Assembly (NCBI RefSeq): GCF_003202205.1
Contig: NZ_PDOG01000001.1
Location: 156,507 to 220,506, forward strand
From: Halomonas sp. LBP4
GTDB lineage: Bacteria > Pseudomonadota > Gammaproteobacteria > Pseudomonadales > Halomonadaceae
DNA: 64,000 nucleotides
Reading direction: 5' to 3'
The translations under genes were made by a program, and so were the position numbers. Of the stretch, positions 24,360-33,373 are shown one piece after another (the first letter of the stretch is position 1; every line of letters starts with the position of its first letter). A model generated the notes under the pieces. It worked only from the letters and a program-made list of their open reading frames with translations, was not told the origin of the DNA and made no database searches.

Positions 24360-24480
24360 TGGTCACCTCCATGGCCTTGTAGCCGGCTTCATTCAGAGAG
24401 TTGACGACGCGTTCGGGTTACTGCGGACACAGGGCGACAATGGAACCGCCGCCGCCACTACCCGTTAGCCCGCCTCATTC
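24352..24480 (-). pseudogene. Mevalonate kinase-like GHMP kinase, 3' remnant
   Basis: The minus strand reads GLTGSGGGGSIVALCPQ, then a TAA, then PERVVNSLNEAGYKAMEVTI and Gly before a stop that overlaps the idi start. The first block is the GHMP kinase motif 3 (TGxGGGGxxxAL) typical of mevalonate kinase C-termini, and the second block matches the usual last helix and strand (E.V...L..AGY....V..G). Only about 42 codons remain; the upstream part was replaced by a transposase remnant. The identification rests on this short but characteristic motif. Confidence 0.6.
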
Positions 24481-25196
24481 ATCACGGCGGCCATCGGTGG
24501 GGATTTTGGGCCTCCGCAGCGTTACTGAGCGACGGGTGGTGCTATCTCAGCACTGGGCAGCGTCGCACATAGGCATGCCCGTTGTAAGCCGAGCTGCCCT
24601 GATGGCCAAACACCTCGATGGGCAGACCATCGATGTCCAGGGTCACCTGACGTGGCCGATGTACCGGGGTCAGGGAGCGCCAACGCCAGAAGGCCAGGCG
24701 CAGGAGGCCTTCGTGGACAACATCGATATTGTCATCGGATCCCAAGCACTTGAGCAGCCGGGACAGCGTTGCCTGAGAGTGGCGCGCCTCGCCCAGTGGC
24801 GTCAGACCGCGCGCATCGCTGCTGGCCAATTGCCACAGCGGATCCTGACGCAGCGTGCCGGTATCGTTCAGGTCGTACCACCCCATGGCGCGCTGCAGGA
24901 CGACGGCACGCAGCTGGCTGGCCAGCGAATGGCGGACCCGCAGCGGGTCACGCGGATCGACCAGATAAGCGTCCAGCGCCTCGATGACACCGCTGCGATC
25001 GAGGGCCTCACGGAGCAGCAAGGCGCCGCCGTCACTGGTGGTGGTGTCACCGCTCAGCTGGACGTTGACGGAGCCGTTGCAGGCGGGCGACCAGGACGTT
25101 AGTGTTTCACCCATGGCGAGTGGTTCTCTTGAATCGTGTTCGGCTAGGAACATCTTGATTCTACAAGAGAAACCGCTCGCTATCTTCTTTTTCAGG
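24481..25196 (-). mobile_element. IS1380-family element remnant with internal deletion
   Basis: The transposase 5' half (from an ATG near 25110, VQLSGDTTTSDGGALLLREA, HSLASQLRAVVLQRAMGWYD, LDIDGLPIEVFGHQG) matches IS1380 transposases of the TSDGGALLLRE type. At about 24555 (after SAYNGHAYV) homology is lost, and a short stretch resembling the element's far end follows to about 24481. The outer end at 25196 begins CCTGAAAAAGAAG as expected for this family. It is a different subtype from the IS1380-like gene at 22-23 kb. Confidence 0.7.
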
Positions 25197-25290
25197 CCTA
25201 CTTGGTGAATATCCCGGGGTCATGCGTACCACGTCATCCATATTTGGGATTTCCTCCGCAACGACGTTGGCCATGCCCAAGACAATCTGC

Positions 25291-26451
25291 CTACTTATCG
25301 ACATCACGCAGCAGTTGGCTGCCACTTGCAACTCGAGAGCCACCGTCTAACGTCGACTTGGTCACCCAGGCGCTAAGTTGCGGATCCAGTCTCGGGAGTT
25401 GCGTGAATGGTAGCCCCGTGGTCACACCGGAGAACAACAGCTTGAGCATCCAGTCGTGACGTGCCGTCAGGCTGGTACCAATGATGGTGGCTCTGACAAT
25501 GCGACGAGAAACCTTGACCTGCCGGCCACTGCTATAAGCCGGATGAGCGCCTATCCGCCAAAGTGTGAGTACGGCAAGGCCGATGGCCCATAGGCAGAAG
25601 CGTCGGATACCCACCTCTTGTGGCGGAATGGCGAGGGTATAGAGAAAGGCATTGCGCAAATGGGCGTGTGCAATGCCGATCATGTAGCGCAGTGCTGCTG
25701 CGAACGCCTTGTCACTTCGGCCCGGAGCCATGCCAGTCAACTCCACACCAAACTCCCGAAACTCTTCATACGGAAGCCAGCAGACACCATGCTGCCTATC
25801 ATCCCATAGGTCCTTTAAAATATTGGTGAGTTGCAGACCTTCGCCGAACGAGGGAGCAAGAGCCAGCATCTCCGTCCTTCTCTCGTTCACCTGACTGGAA
25901 TATTGGCAGAAAAGATCGGTAAGCATTTCGCCAACGACACCAGCGACATGATAACAATAGCAGTCAACCTCATTCAGATCTTTCAGGCCTTTCAAGCTGG
26001 CATTGTCTTGGTAGCGCCCCATGCCCCGGCACATGATATTCACACACTTGACCAGCACCTCCTGTTGAGGTTTCGCAAGACTATGGGTGTAGCTCACGAT
26101 CAACGAGGTGTTGGCCATCAACTCTCGTTCGTCTGGCAGAGTGGCATCGGAGAGCCGTGGAGTGACTCCTTCAGCGAAGTCCTGTGCTTTTTCTTCGCCT
26201 TTCAGCACCGCCAGGAACCATTCATGCAAGACGGCCTTCTGCGCGGCTGAAATCGCAGGCTCATCCTCTATGGTGTCTGCAATCCGACAAAGCAGATAGG
26301 CATTAGTCACGACCGAACGAAGAGCCGTCGGGAGTTGGGGTATGGTGAGAGCAAAGGTGCGAGACACACCGGATAGGATGTTTTGTTGGTAGGCTTCTGC
26401 CTCTACAATCCTGAGTCTTGTCGAAGGATTATGATTCATGGCATTCACCAT
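25291..26451 (-). CDS. Squalene/phytoene synthase family protein
   Basis: The 386-residue protein belongs to the trans-isoprenyl head-to-head synthases that join two prenyl diphosphates. Both metal-binding motifs are intact: DTIED in AYLLCRIADTIEDEP and the second region GLQLTNILKDLWDDRQ. VSRTFALTIPQLP and CYCYHVAGVVGEMLTDLF favour squalene synthase over CrtB, but product cannot be decided. A hydrophobic C-terminal section (about 285-310, FCLWAIGLAVLTLW) suggests membrane contact, as in squalene synthases. Possible starts are 26451 or 26439 (MNHNPST); neither has a clear ribosome site. GC is about 10 points lower than in the core genes, and the neighbours are isoprenoid genes. Confidence 0.82.
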   Translation of the reverse strand: MVNAMNHNPSTRLRIVEAEAYQQNILSGVSRTFALTIPQLPTALRSVVTNAYLLCRIADTIEDEPAISAAQKAVLHEWFLAVLKGEEKAQDFAEGVTPRLSDATLPDERELMANTSLIVSYTHSLAKPQQEVLVKCVNIMCRGMGRYQDNASLKGLKDLNEVDCYCYHVAGVVGEMLTDLFCQYSSQVNERRTEMLALAPSFGEGLQLTNILKDLWDDRQHGVCWLPYEEFREFGVELTGMAPGRSDKAFAAALRYMIGIAHAHLRNAFLYTLAIPPQEVGIRRFCLWAIGLAVLTLWRIGAHPAYSSGRQVKVSRRIVRATIIGTSLTARHDWMLKLLFSGVTTGLPFTQLPRLDPQLSAWVTKSTLDGGSRVASGSQLLRDVDK

Positions 26452-27229
26452 TTATATACTGAGCATCGACCTAATCCGGCCCCTTGCTCACTAGGTACAG
26501 GAGTACCGGCCGACTGCTATCTTGGCATGATCGTGAAGGCTGTTTCGTCCAGGGAGAAAAACATCTCAGCACGCTACCGCCCCCCGGCCACATCCAGGCG
26601 CACGCCTGACCCAAGATGCCACCTTGTCGCGCCCTTCCAAACGGAACACGACACTCTCCTCGATGACGGCTGACACCAAAATCTCGACAATCGGAACCCC
26701 GCATCCCTGCTGTTCTGCATTGCTGTATTCTTATGTAGTCTTCCCTGACGGTAAAAGCTTACAGCCCGATTGCGATCATCGACGCATCCGATGCGAATCG
26801 TATTTAACTATATTATAATATAAAGTTTTATGGTGCAAAATACGACAGCTTTATAGCAAGGGGGCATGACGATGATCAGCACCGAAGTGTGACTGGTGTC
26901 ACTGAACCGTATATCATCCATCAAGTTCGTATAGCTCGGCCTTGAGCTCGTCAACTGAGCGAAGCCACCCGAGTGTCGACACAAGAAGGCAGGCGTCGGG
27001 AAATGACAATCTAGGTCATGCTCGTGTCGTCTGGGGAGTGCGGCCACCTGCCTCCGGGACTTACCCTGGCCCCGTGGCCGATGAGTCACCCTCCCGCCCT
27101 GCCTGAAGATGTGATGCCCGACAAACCTTCCTCACTTATCGCGACTGTAGACGAGTAGTGAAGACCCTCACCATGCCATCTTCCCCCGCTCTGGTGCTCC
27201 GTGTGGGTCGGGAGTCGGATATCGAGAGA
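26452..27229. other. Long intergenic stretch without a supported gene
   Basis: About 780 bp upstream of the squalene synthase gene and downstream of the LysR gene. Only short frames of doubtful composition are present. The AT-rich section near 26800-26835 could hold a promoter. A 27-residue minus fragment near 26930-27005 (LGWLRSVDELKAELYELDG) looks like the end of a lost gene. It is probably decayed DNA at the island edge. Confidence 0.4.
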
Positions 27230-28201
27230 TCACGACTGGTGCCAGGGCTGCTTTTCCAGCCCAGACAACAGTCTCCCCAGCTCGTTGCACAGCAAGCGCG
27301 GCTCCACGCACTCGTCGAGATGCGCCTCGGCGAAGCGCAAAAAGCCGAGTGCGGCATGGGGCAGGCGCCGATCGCGGCGAACGATGAACTGCCAATGACT
27401 CTCGATGGGTAGTCCGACCACCGGCAGGATCACCAGGTCGGGGTGCTCCGGCGGCAGCACGTGCTCGGAGAGCACGGCGAGCCCCATTCCCGAGGCCACG
27501 CCCACGCGGATCGCCTCGTTGCTGGCCATTTGCAGGGTCGGCCCCAGGGAGAGCCCCTGCTCCTGCAGCCAGCGCTCGAACAGCATGCGGGTGGCCGACC
27601 CCGGCTCGCGCAGCAGGAAGCGCTCCTCGAGCAGTTCGCCCATCGCCACCTGCTCGGAGCCCTCCAGGGCATGGCCGCGCGGGGCGACCGCCACCAGCGG
27701 GTTGTGCAGGAAGCGCCCGGCCAGGGCATGAGCCAGCGACGGCGGATGGCTGAACACGTAGAGGTCGTCGTCCTGGCGCTCGAAGCGGGTGAGCATCTGC
27801 CGGCGGTTGCCGATATGCACCGTCACGTCCACTTCCGGATGCACCCGGCTGTAGGGCCCCAGCAGCCGGGGCAGCACGTACTGGGCGGTGTTGACCAGGG
27901 CAATGGAGAAGCGCCCCCGCTCACCGCCACGCAGGGCCACGAGATAGTCGTCGAAATCGTCGAAGCGCCCCAGCACCTCGCGACTGGCCCGATAGAGCTC
28001 GCTGCCCACCTCGGTCGACACCAGGCGGCCCTGGCGGCTCTCGAATAGCGGTTCACCCACCGCTTCGCCCAGCCGCTTGAGCTGCTGGGAGACGGTGGGC
28101 TGGGTCAGGTGGAGCTGGCGGGCCGCCTCGCTGATGGAGCCTGCGCGCACCACCGCCACATAGACCTGCAGTAGACGAAACGTCAGGTGACGGATATTCA
28201 T
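27230..28201 (-). CDS. LysR-family transcriptional regulator
   Basis: The 323-residue protein has a LysR helix-turn-helix (LLQVYVAVVRAGSISEAARQ, LHLTQPTVSQQLKRLGEAVG) and a co-inducer domain. Pattern and length fit the CbbR/CysB-like group. It is divergent from the SbtA-type permease gene with about 120 bp between the starts, so it most likely controls that gene, perhaps in response to inorganic carbon status. A LysR-type T-N11-A site is expected in the gap but was not singled out. Confidence 0.88.
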   Translation of the reverse strand: MNIRHLTFRLLQVYVAVVRAGSISEAARQLHLTQPTVSQQLKRLGEAVGEPLFESRQGRLVSTEVGSELYRASREVLGRFDDFDDYLVALRGGERGRFSIALVNTAQYVLPRLLGPYSRVHPEVDVTVHIGNRRQMLTRFERQDDDLYVFSHPPSLAHALAGRFLHNPLVAVAPRGHALEGSEQVAMGELLEERFLLREPGSATRMLFERWLQEQGLSLGPTLQMASNEAIRVGVASGMGLAVLSEHVLPPEHPDLVILPVVGLPIESHWQFIVRRDRRLPHAALGFLRFAEAHLDECVEPRLLCNELGRLLSGLEKQPWHQS

Positions 28202-28322
28202 GGGTCACTGTCGTTCATAGATGATTATCTATGATGCATTGCCAAAGACTTAATTGGTATCAATAGCAGCGAGTTCACATAATGCGCGGCGATTCCCTTC
28301 CCCCACTGCGCGAGATCCGCTG

Positions 28323-29264
28323 ATGCCCGATATCGTGGTGATGTTCTTCCTGCTCGGCCTGCTGGCCGGGCTGGTGAAGTCCGACCTGACCATCCCCCGC
28401 GCCGCCTACGATACCCTGAGCCTGCTGCTGATGCTGACCATCGGCCTCAAGGGCGGCATGGCGCTCTACGGCAACCTCGACTGGTCGCTGGTGCCGGAGC
28501 TGGCCACGGTAGCAGCGCTGGGCGCGCTGATTCCGCTGGCGCTGATGCCGGTGCTGCGTCGCCTGGTGCGCCTCTCCGCCGCCGACAGCGCCAGCCTGGC
28601 CGCCCACTACGGCTCGGTGAGCGCCGGCACCTTCGCCGTGGCCCTCGCCTTCGCCGAGGGCCGCGGCCTGCCCATCGGCGCCGAGGTGACCCTCTACCTG
28701 GTGATGATGGAATTGCCGGCGATCATGGTGGCCATCGCCCTCTACCGCCGCTACCGGGGCGCCGAGGCCGCGGCCGCCATGCAGGGCCTGTGGCACGAGA
28801 CCCTGACCAACCGCGGCGTCATCCTGCTGGCCGGCGGCGTGGTGATCGGCGCCATGTACGGCCCGGCCCAGGGCGCCAACGTCACTGACCTGCTCACCGG
28901 CGCCTTCCATGCGGTGCTGGCCATCTTCCTGCTGGAGATGGGCCTGACCGCCGCCGAGACCCTGCGCCCCCTGCCCTGGCGCCACTGGCGGCTGCTGACC
29001 TTCGCCCTGATTGCCCCGCCGCTGCTGGCCCTGTCCGGCCTTGGCGTGGGCCTGGCGCTGGGCCTGCCCAGCGGGTCGCTGCTGATCCTCACGGCGCTCG
29101 CCGCCAGCGCCTCCTATATCGCCGCGCCCGCCGCCATGCGCACCGCCGTTCCCGAGGCCAATATCGGCCTGGCGATGCTCGCCGCCCTGGGCCTGACCTT
29201 CCCGCTGAACGTCATCTTGGGCATTCCGCTTTATCACCCGTTGATCGCCGTGCTCACCGGCTGA
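28323..29264 (+). CDS. SbtA-type sodium-dependent bicarbonate permease
   Basis: The 313-residue membrane protein has about ten hydrophobic segments in two inverted halves. AAHYGSVSAGTFAVALAFAE and the C-terminal ASASYIAAPAAMRTAVPEAN, then IGLAMLAALGLTFPLN, are the repeat cores of the SbtA (DUF897) family, where Ser/Ala loops bind bicarbonate and sodium. It would import bicarbonate, possibly to feed carboxylases; methylcrotonyl-CoA carboxylase is encoded downstream. ATG at 28323 is preferred to a longer hydrophilic frame. No SbtB-like PII gene is nearby. Confidence 0.82.
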   Translation: MPDIVVMFFLLGLLAGLVKSDLTIPRAAYDTLSLLLMLTIGLKGGMALYGNLDWSLVPELATVAALGALIPLALMPVLRRLVRLSAADSASLAAHYGSVSAGTFAVALAFAEGRGLPIGAEVTLYLVMMELPAIMVAIALYRRYRGAEAAAAMQGLWHETLTNRGVILLAGGVVIGAMYGPAQGANVTDLLTGAFHAVLAIFLLEMGLTAAETLRPLPWRHWRLLTFALIAPPLLALSGLGVGLALGLPSGSLLILTALAASASYIAAPAAMRTAVPEANIGLAMLAALGLTFPLNVILGIPLYHPLIAVLTG

Positions 29265-29370
29265 ACGCCGAGGCAGGCCACCGCACGGTGGCCTGCCTCA
29301 CCCCTCACTCCACTCCCCCCTCACTGATCACACCCTCTTCGACATTCGTCTTAGCCACCACAACCTTCAC

Positions 29371-29386
29371 TTTACGTTAACGTCAA
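29371..29386. promoter_or_regulatory. Near-palindromic operator before the leucine catabolism operon
   Basis: TTTACGTTAACGTCAA is close to a perfect palindrome around GTTAAC and resembles the sites of the MerR-type regulator LiuR, which controls branched-chain amino acid catabolism in proteobacteria. TTTACG could also be the -35 of a promoter whose -10 is TAGGCT at 29394, spacer 17 bp. No liuR gene is in the window. Confidence 0.5.
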
Positions 29387-29503
29387 CCTGACCTAGGCTT
29401 GGAGCATCGCCTTACAGAGTTGCGAGCGGGGGCCTGCGTGCTTGCGCGACGGCAGCCGCTCTACCTGACAACGACCGCTGACTCGACATCACGGAGTGCC
29501 GCC

Positions 29504-30673
29504 ATGCTCACGCCCTACAAGCCCCTCGACTTCGGCCTCGACGAGACCCTGGACATGCTGCGCGACCAGGTCAATGCCTTCGCCCGCGACGAGATCGCCC
29601 CGCGTGCCGCCGAGATCGACGAGAAGAACGAGTTCCCCAACGACCTGTGGCAGAAGTTCGGCGACATGGGCCTGCTCGGCATCACCGTGCCGGACGAGGA
29701 CGGCGGCAGCGGCATGGGCTACCTGGCGCACTGCATCGCCATGGAGGAGATCTCGCGGGCAAGCGCCTCGGTGGGCCTCTCCTATGGCGCCCACTCCAAC
29801 CTGTGCGTCAACCAGCTCAAGATCAACGCTTCGGCCTCCCAGAAGGCCCGGTACCTGCCCAAGCTGATCAGTGGCGAACATGTCGGCGCGCTGGCCATGT
29901 CCGAGCCGGGCGCCGGTTCCGACGTGGTCTCCATGAAGCTGCGCGCGCGTCGCGAGGGCGATCACTACGTGCTCAACGGCAACAAGATGTGGATCACCAA
30001 CGGCCCCGACGCCGACGTCCTGGTGGTCTACGCCAAGACCGACCCCGAGGCCGGCTCCAAGGGCATCACCGCCTTCATCATCGAGAAGGACTTCACGGGC
30101 TTCTCCACCGCCCAGAAGCTCGACAAGCTCGGCATGCGCGGCTCCAACACTTGCGAGCTGGTGTTCCAGGACTGCGAGGTGCCAGTCGAGAACGTTCTCG
30201 GTGAGATCAACAAGGGCGCCAAGGTGCTGATGAGCGGCCTGGACTACGAGCGCACCGTGCTCGCCGCCGGCCCCATCGGCATCATGCAGGCGGCCATGGA
30301 CGTGGTGGTGCCCTACGTCCACGAGCGTAAGCAGTTCGACCAGCCCATCGGCGAGTTCCAGCTGGTGCAGGGCAAGATCGCCGACATGTACACCAACCTG
30401 AACGCCTGCCGCGCCTACCTCTATGCCGTGGCCGCCGGCTGCGACCGTGGCCAGACGTCCAGGAAGGACGCCGCCGGCGTGATCCTCTACTGCGCCGAGA
30501 AAGCCACCCAGGTGGCGCTCGACGCCATCCAGCTGCTCGGCGGCAACGGCTACATCAACGAGTACCCGACCGGTCGCCTGCTGCGAGACGCCAAGCTCTA
30601 CGAGATCGGCGCCGGCACCAGCGAGATCAGGCGGATGCTGATCGGCCGCGAGATCTTCAACGAATCCGTTTAA
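29504..30673 (+). CDS. ivd: Isovaleryl-CoA dehydrogenase
   Basis: The 389-residue flavoprotein oxidises isovaleryl-CoA to 3-methylcrotonyl-CoA in leucine breakdown, passing electrons to ETF. Family blocks include [20 protein letters not shown] and [20 protein letters not shown], and the C-terminal [20 protein letters not shown]. The catalytic base is E249 in [13 protein letters not shown], the isovaleryl-CoA dehydrogenase position (other acyl-CoA dehydrogenases have it near residue 370). ATG at 29504 follows GGAG. First gene of the liu operon. Confidence 0.93.
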   Translation: MLTPYKPLDFGLDETLDMLRDQVNAFARDEIAPRAAEIDEKNEFPNDLWQKFGDMGLLGITVPDEDGGSGMGYLAHCIAMEEISRASASVGLSYGAHSNLCVNQLKINASASQKARYLPKLISGEHVGALAMSEPGAGSDVVSMKLRARREGDHYVLNGNKMWITNGPDADVLVVYAKTDPEAGSKGITAFIIEKDFTGFSTAQKLDKLGMRGSNTCELVFQDCEVPVENVLGEINKGAKVLMSGLDYERTVLAAGPIGIMQAAMDVVVPYVHERKQFDQPIGEFQLVQGKIADMYTNLNACRAYLYAVAAGCDRGQTSRKDAAGVILYCAEKATQVALDAIQLLGGNGYINEYPTGRLLRDAKLYEIGAGTSEIRRMLIGREIFNESV

Positions 30674-30683
30674 CCCAAGCCGT

Positions 30684-30751
30684 AAGCTATAAGCTGTAAG
30701 CTGTAAGCAACTGCTTCACGGGGTTTTCTTACAGCTTCAGGCTTACAGCTT
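30684..30751. repeat. 7-bp tandem repeat with inverted copy between ivd and mccB
   Basis: AAGCTAT-AAGCTGT-AAGCTGT-AAGC runs from 30684 to 30708 with a 7-base period. Its inverted form occurs twice downstream (CTTACAGCTT at 30728-30737 and GCTTACAGCTT at 30741-30751), so the spacer mRNA can form an 11-bp hairpin just before the mccB ribosome site. Confidence 0.8.
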
Positions 30752-30771
30752 AAAGCTCCCCGGAGGGGTAC

Positions 30772-32379
30772 ATGGCAATCCTGCAAACGCAGATCAATCC
30801 GCGCAGCGAGGGCTTCCAGACCAACGAGGCGTCGATGCGCCACGAGGTGATGAAGCTGCGCGAGCTGACCGCCGCGATCAGCCAGGGCGGCGGCGAGAAG
30901 GCCCGCGCCCGCCACGAGTCCCGCGGCAAGCTGTTCGTGCGCGACCGCATCGACCACCTGCTCGACGAGGGCTCGCCCTTCCTCGAGTTCTCGGCGCTGG
31001 CCGCCCATGAGGTCTACGACGACCCGGTGCCCGCCGCCAGCATCGTCACCGGCATTGGCCGCGTCTCGGGCGTCGAGTGCGTGATCGTCGCCAACGACGC
31101 CACCGTCAAGGGCGGTACCTACTTCCCGCTCACCGTGAAGAAACACCTGCGCGCCCAGGAGATCGCCCGCAAGCACCGCCTGCCGTGCCTCTATCTGGTC
31201 GACTCCGGCGGCGCCCACCTGCCGAGCCAGGACGAGGTCTTCCCCGACCGCGACCACTTCGGGCGCATCTTCTACAACCAGGCCACCCTCTCCGCCGAGG
31301 GCATCCCGCAGATCGCCGTGGTCATGGGCTCCTGCACCGCCGGCGGCGCCTATGTGCCGGCCATGGCCGACGAGTCGATCATCGTCAAGCAGCAGGGCAC
31401 CATCTTCCTCGGCGGCCCGCCGCTGGTGAAGGCCGCCACCGGCGAGAGCATCAGTGCCGAGGACCTGGGCGGCGCCGACGTCCACGCCAGGGTCAGCGGC
31501 GTGGCCGACCACTACGCCGAGAACGACGCCCACGCCCTGCAGCTGGCGCGCGGCTGCGTGTCGCGGCTCAACTGGCAGCAGCGCGGCCAGCTCAAGATGC
31601 AGGAGTCGAAGCCACCGCGCCTGGATCCGGCCGAGCTCTACGGCATCGTCGGCACCGACCTCAAGAAGCCCTATGACGTGCGCGAGGTGATCGGGCGCAT
31701 CGTCGACGACTCCGACTTCGACGAGTTCAAGCGCTACTACGGCGACACCCTGGTCACCGGCTTCGCGCATCTCCACGGCTATCCGGTGGGCATCGTCGCC
31801 AACAACGGCGTGCTGTTCTCCGAGTCCGCCGTGAAGGGCGCGCACTTCATCGAGCTGTGTGCCCAGCGCAAGATCCCGCTGGTGTTCCTGCAGAACATCA
31901 CCGGCTTCATGGTCGGCTCGAAGTACGAGCACGAGGGCATCGCCAAGCACGGCGCCAAGCTGGTCACCGCCGTGGCCTGCGCCAGGGTGCCCAAGTTCAC
32001 CGTGCTGATCGGCGGCAGCTTCGGCGCCGGCAACTACGGCATGTGCGGCCGCGCCTATGACCCCAACCTGCTGTTCATGTGGCCCAACGCCCGCATCTCG
32101 GTGATGGGCGGCGAACAGGCCGCCGGCGTCTTGGCCCAGGTCAAGCGCGAGCAGTTCGAGCGCGAGGGCCGCGAGTGGTCGAAGGAGGACGAGGAAGCCT
32201 TCAAGGCGCCGACACGCGAGCAGTACGAGCACCAGGGCCACCCCCACTACGCCAGCGCCAGGCTGTGGGATGACGGCGTCATCGACCCGATGCAGACCCG
32301 CGATGTCCTGGGCCTGTCGCTGGCCGCGGCCATGAACGCCGAGATCGCGGAAACGAAATTTGGCGTCTTCCGTATGTAG
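30772..32379 (+). CDS. mccB: 3-methylcrotonyl-CoA carboxylase, beta (carboxyltransferase) subunit
   Basis: The 535-residue protein carries both halves of the carboxyltransferase fold (crotonase-like). [40 protein letters not shown] and [40 protein letters not shown] are the acyl-CoA and biotin-site blocks characteristic of MccB/LiuB. It moves the carboxyl group from biotin on MccA to 3-methylcrotonyl-CoA. ATG at 30772 follows GGAGGGG. Length is normal. Confidence 0.94.
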   Translation: MAILQTQINPRSEGFQTNEASMRHEVMKLRELTAAISQGGGEKARARHESRGKLFVRDRIDHLLDEGSPFLEFSALAAHEVYDDPVPAASIVTGIGRVSGVECVIVANDATVKGGTYFPLTVKKHLRAQEIARKHRLPCLYLVDSGGAHLPSQDEVFPDRDHFGRIFYNQATLSAEGIPQIAVVMGSCTAGGAYVPAMADESIIVKQQGTIFLGGPPLVKAATGESISAEDLGGADVHARVSGVADHYAENDAHALQLARGCVSRLNWQQRGQLKMQESKPPRLDPAELYGIVGTDLKKPYDVREVIGRIVDDSDFDEFKRYYGDTLVTGFAHLHGYPVGIVANNGVLFSESAVKGAHFIELCAQRKIPLVFLQNITGFMVGSKYEHEGIAKHGAKLVTAVACARVPKFTVLIGGSFGAGNYGMCGRAYDPNLLFMWPNARISVMGGEQAAGVLAQVKREQFEREGREWSKEDEEAFKAPTREQYEHQGHPHYASARLWDDGVIDPMQTRDVLGLSLAAAMNAEIAETKFGVFRM

Positions 32380-32422
32380 GCGCTTCGCGCCAGTCACGAG
32401 CACCGGGCTACGCGCCACGACC

Positions 32423-32513
32423 GCTCGAAGCTCGAAGCTCGAAGCTCGAAGCTCGAAGCTCGAAGCTCGAAGCTCGAAGCTCGAAGCTCGAAGCTCGAAG
32501 CTCGAAGCTCGAA
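32423..32513. repeat. Thirteen perfect copies of a 7-bp repeat (GCTCGAA)
   Basis: From 32423 to 32513 the heptamer GCTCGAA is repeated 13 times without a mismatch (91 bp) in the spacer between mccB and liuC, ending 17 bp before the liuC start. Such perfect short arrays change copy number by replication slippage. Confidence 0.95.
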
Positions 32514-32530
32514 GCCAGCAGGATACCGAT

Positions 32531-33373
32531 ATGACGACAGAGACTTACTCAAGCCTGGAGATCGACCCCCGCGGCGTCGCCTGGCTGACGCTGAACCGCC
32601 CCGAGGTCCACAACGCCTTCGACGATAGCCTGATCGCCGAGCTCAACGCCCACCTCGAGCGGCTCCACGAGGCCGCCGGCCGCGGCGAGGTGCGCCTGGT
32701 GGTGCTGGGTTCCGAAGGCAAGAGCTTCTCGGCCGGGGCGGATCTCGGCTGGATGAAGCGCATGGTCGAGTACGACTTCGACGGCAACCTGGCCGACTCG
32801 CGCAAGTTATCCAAGCTGATGCACGGCCTGGACACCCTGCCCTGCCCGACCCTGTGCCGGGTGCAGGGGGCCGCCTTCGGTGGCGCCGTGGGCCTGGCCG
32901 CCTGCTGCGACATCGTCATCGCCTCCGAGAAGGCCAGATTCTGCCTCTCGGAGGTGAAGATCGGCCTGTCACCCGCGGTGATCAGCCCCTATGTGCAGCG
33001 CGCCCTCGGGCCGCGCCAGATGCGTCGCTTCGCCCTCTCCGCCGAAGTGCTCGACGCCACGACCGGCCTCGGGCTGGGCCTGGTCCACCAGGTGGTCGAC
33101 CACGGCGACCTGGACGACGAGGTCGAGACCATGATCGAGACGCTGCTGGCCGGCTCGCCCCAGGCCCAGCGCGCCACCAAGGCGCTGCTCGCCGAAGTGG
33201 CCCGTGAGCCCGACGCCGATGCCACCCGCGAGCGCACCTGCTGGGTGATCTCTGAGCTGCGCGTCAGCGCCGAGGGCCAGGAGGGCCTGGCCAGCTTCTT
33301 CGAGAAGCGCCACCCCGCCTGGGCCTCTGATAAGAACGCCCCCGACAAGCCTGCCTCGGAGCCCAACTCATGA
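32531..33373 (+). CDS. liuC: Methylglutaconyl-CoA hydratase (enoyl-CoA hydratase family)
   Basis: The 280-residue crotonase-fold protein should hydrate 3-methylglutaconyl-CoA to HMG-CoA. The oxyanion segments are GKSFSAGADLGWMKRMVEYD and QGAAFGGAVGLAACCDIVIA, and the catalytic region is FCLSEVKIGLSPAVISPYV with Glu in LSEVKIGL. Its place between mccB and mccA defines the role. ATG at 32531 has AGGA upstream; the frame is open further upstream through the heptamer array but that part is not protein-like. The stop overlaps the mccA start (ATGA). Confidence 0.9.
   Translation: MTTETYSSLEIDPRGVAWLTLNRPEVHNAFDDSLIAELNAHLERLHEAAGRGEVRLVVLGSEGKSFSAGADLGWMKRMVEYDFDGNLADSRKLSKLMHGLDTLPCPTLCRVQGAAFGGAVGLAACCDIVIASEKARFCLSEVKIGLSPAVISPYVQRALGPRQMRRFALSAEVLDATTGLGLGLVHQVVDHGDLDDEVETMIETLLAGSPQAQRATKALLAEVAREPDADATRERTCWVISELRVSAEGQEGLASFFEKRHPAWASDKNAPDKPASEPNS

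Noticed and set aside
30670..32418. Long open frame opposite mccB (and similar long antisense frames opposite aco, mcc and TRAP genes)
   Set aside because: These are shadow frames caused by high GC and codon bias of the real genes; their translations are His/Gly/Ala/Arg-rich and show no family motifs.
32423..32513. CRISPR array
   Set aside because: The repeats are 7 bp, contiguous and without spacers, and no cas genes are present.
32360..32530. N-terminal extension of liuC through the heptamer array (repeated SSKLEAR)
   Set aside because: The open frame is a by-product of the tandem repeat; a ribosome site and the family's normal start are at 32531.
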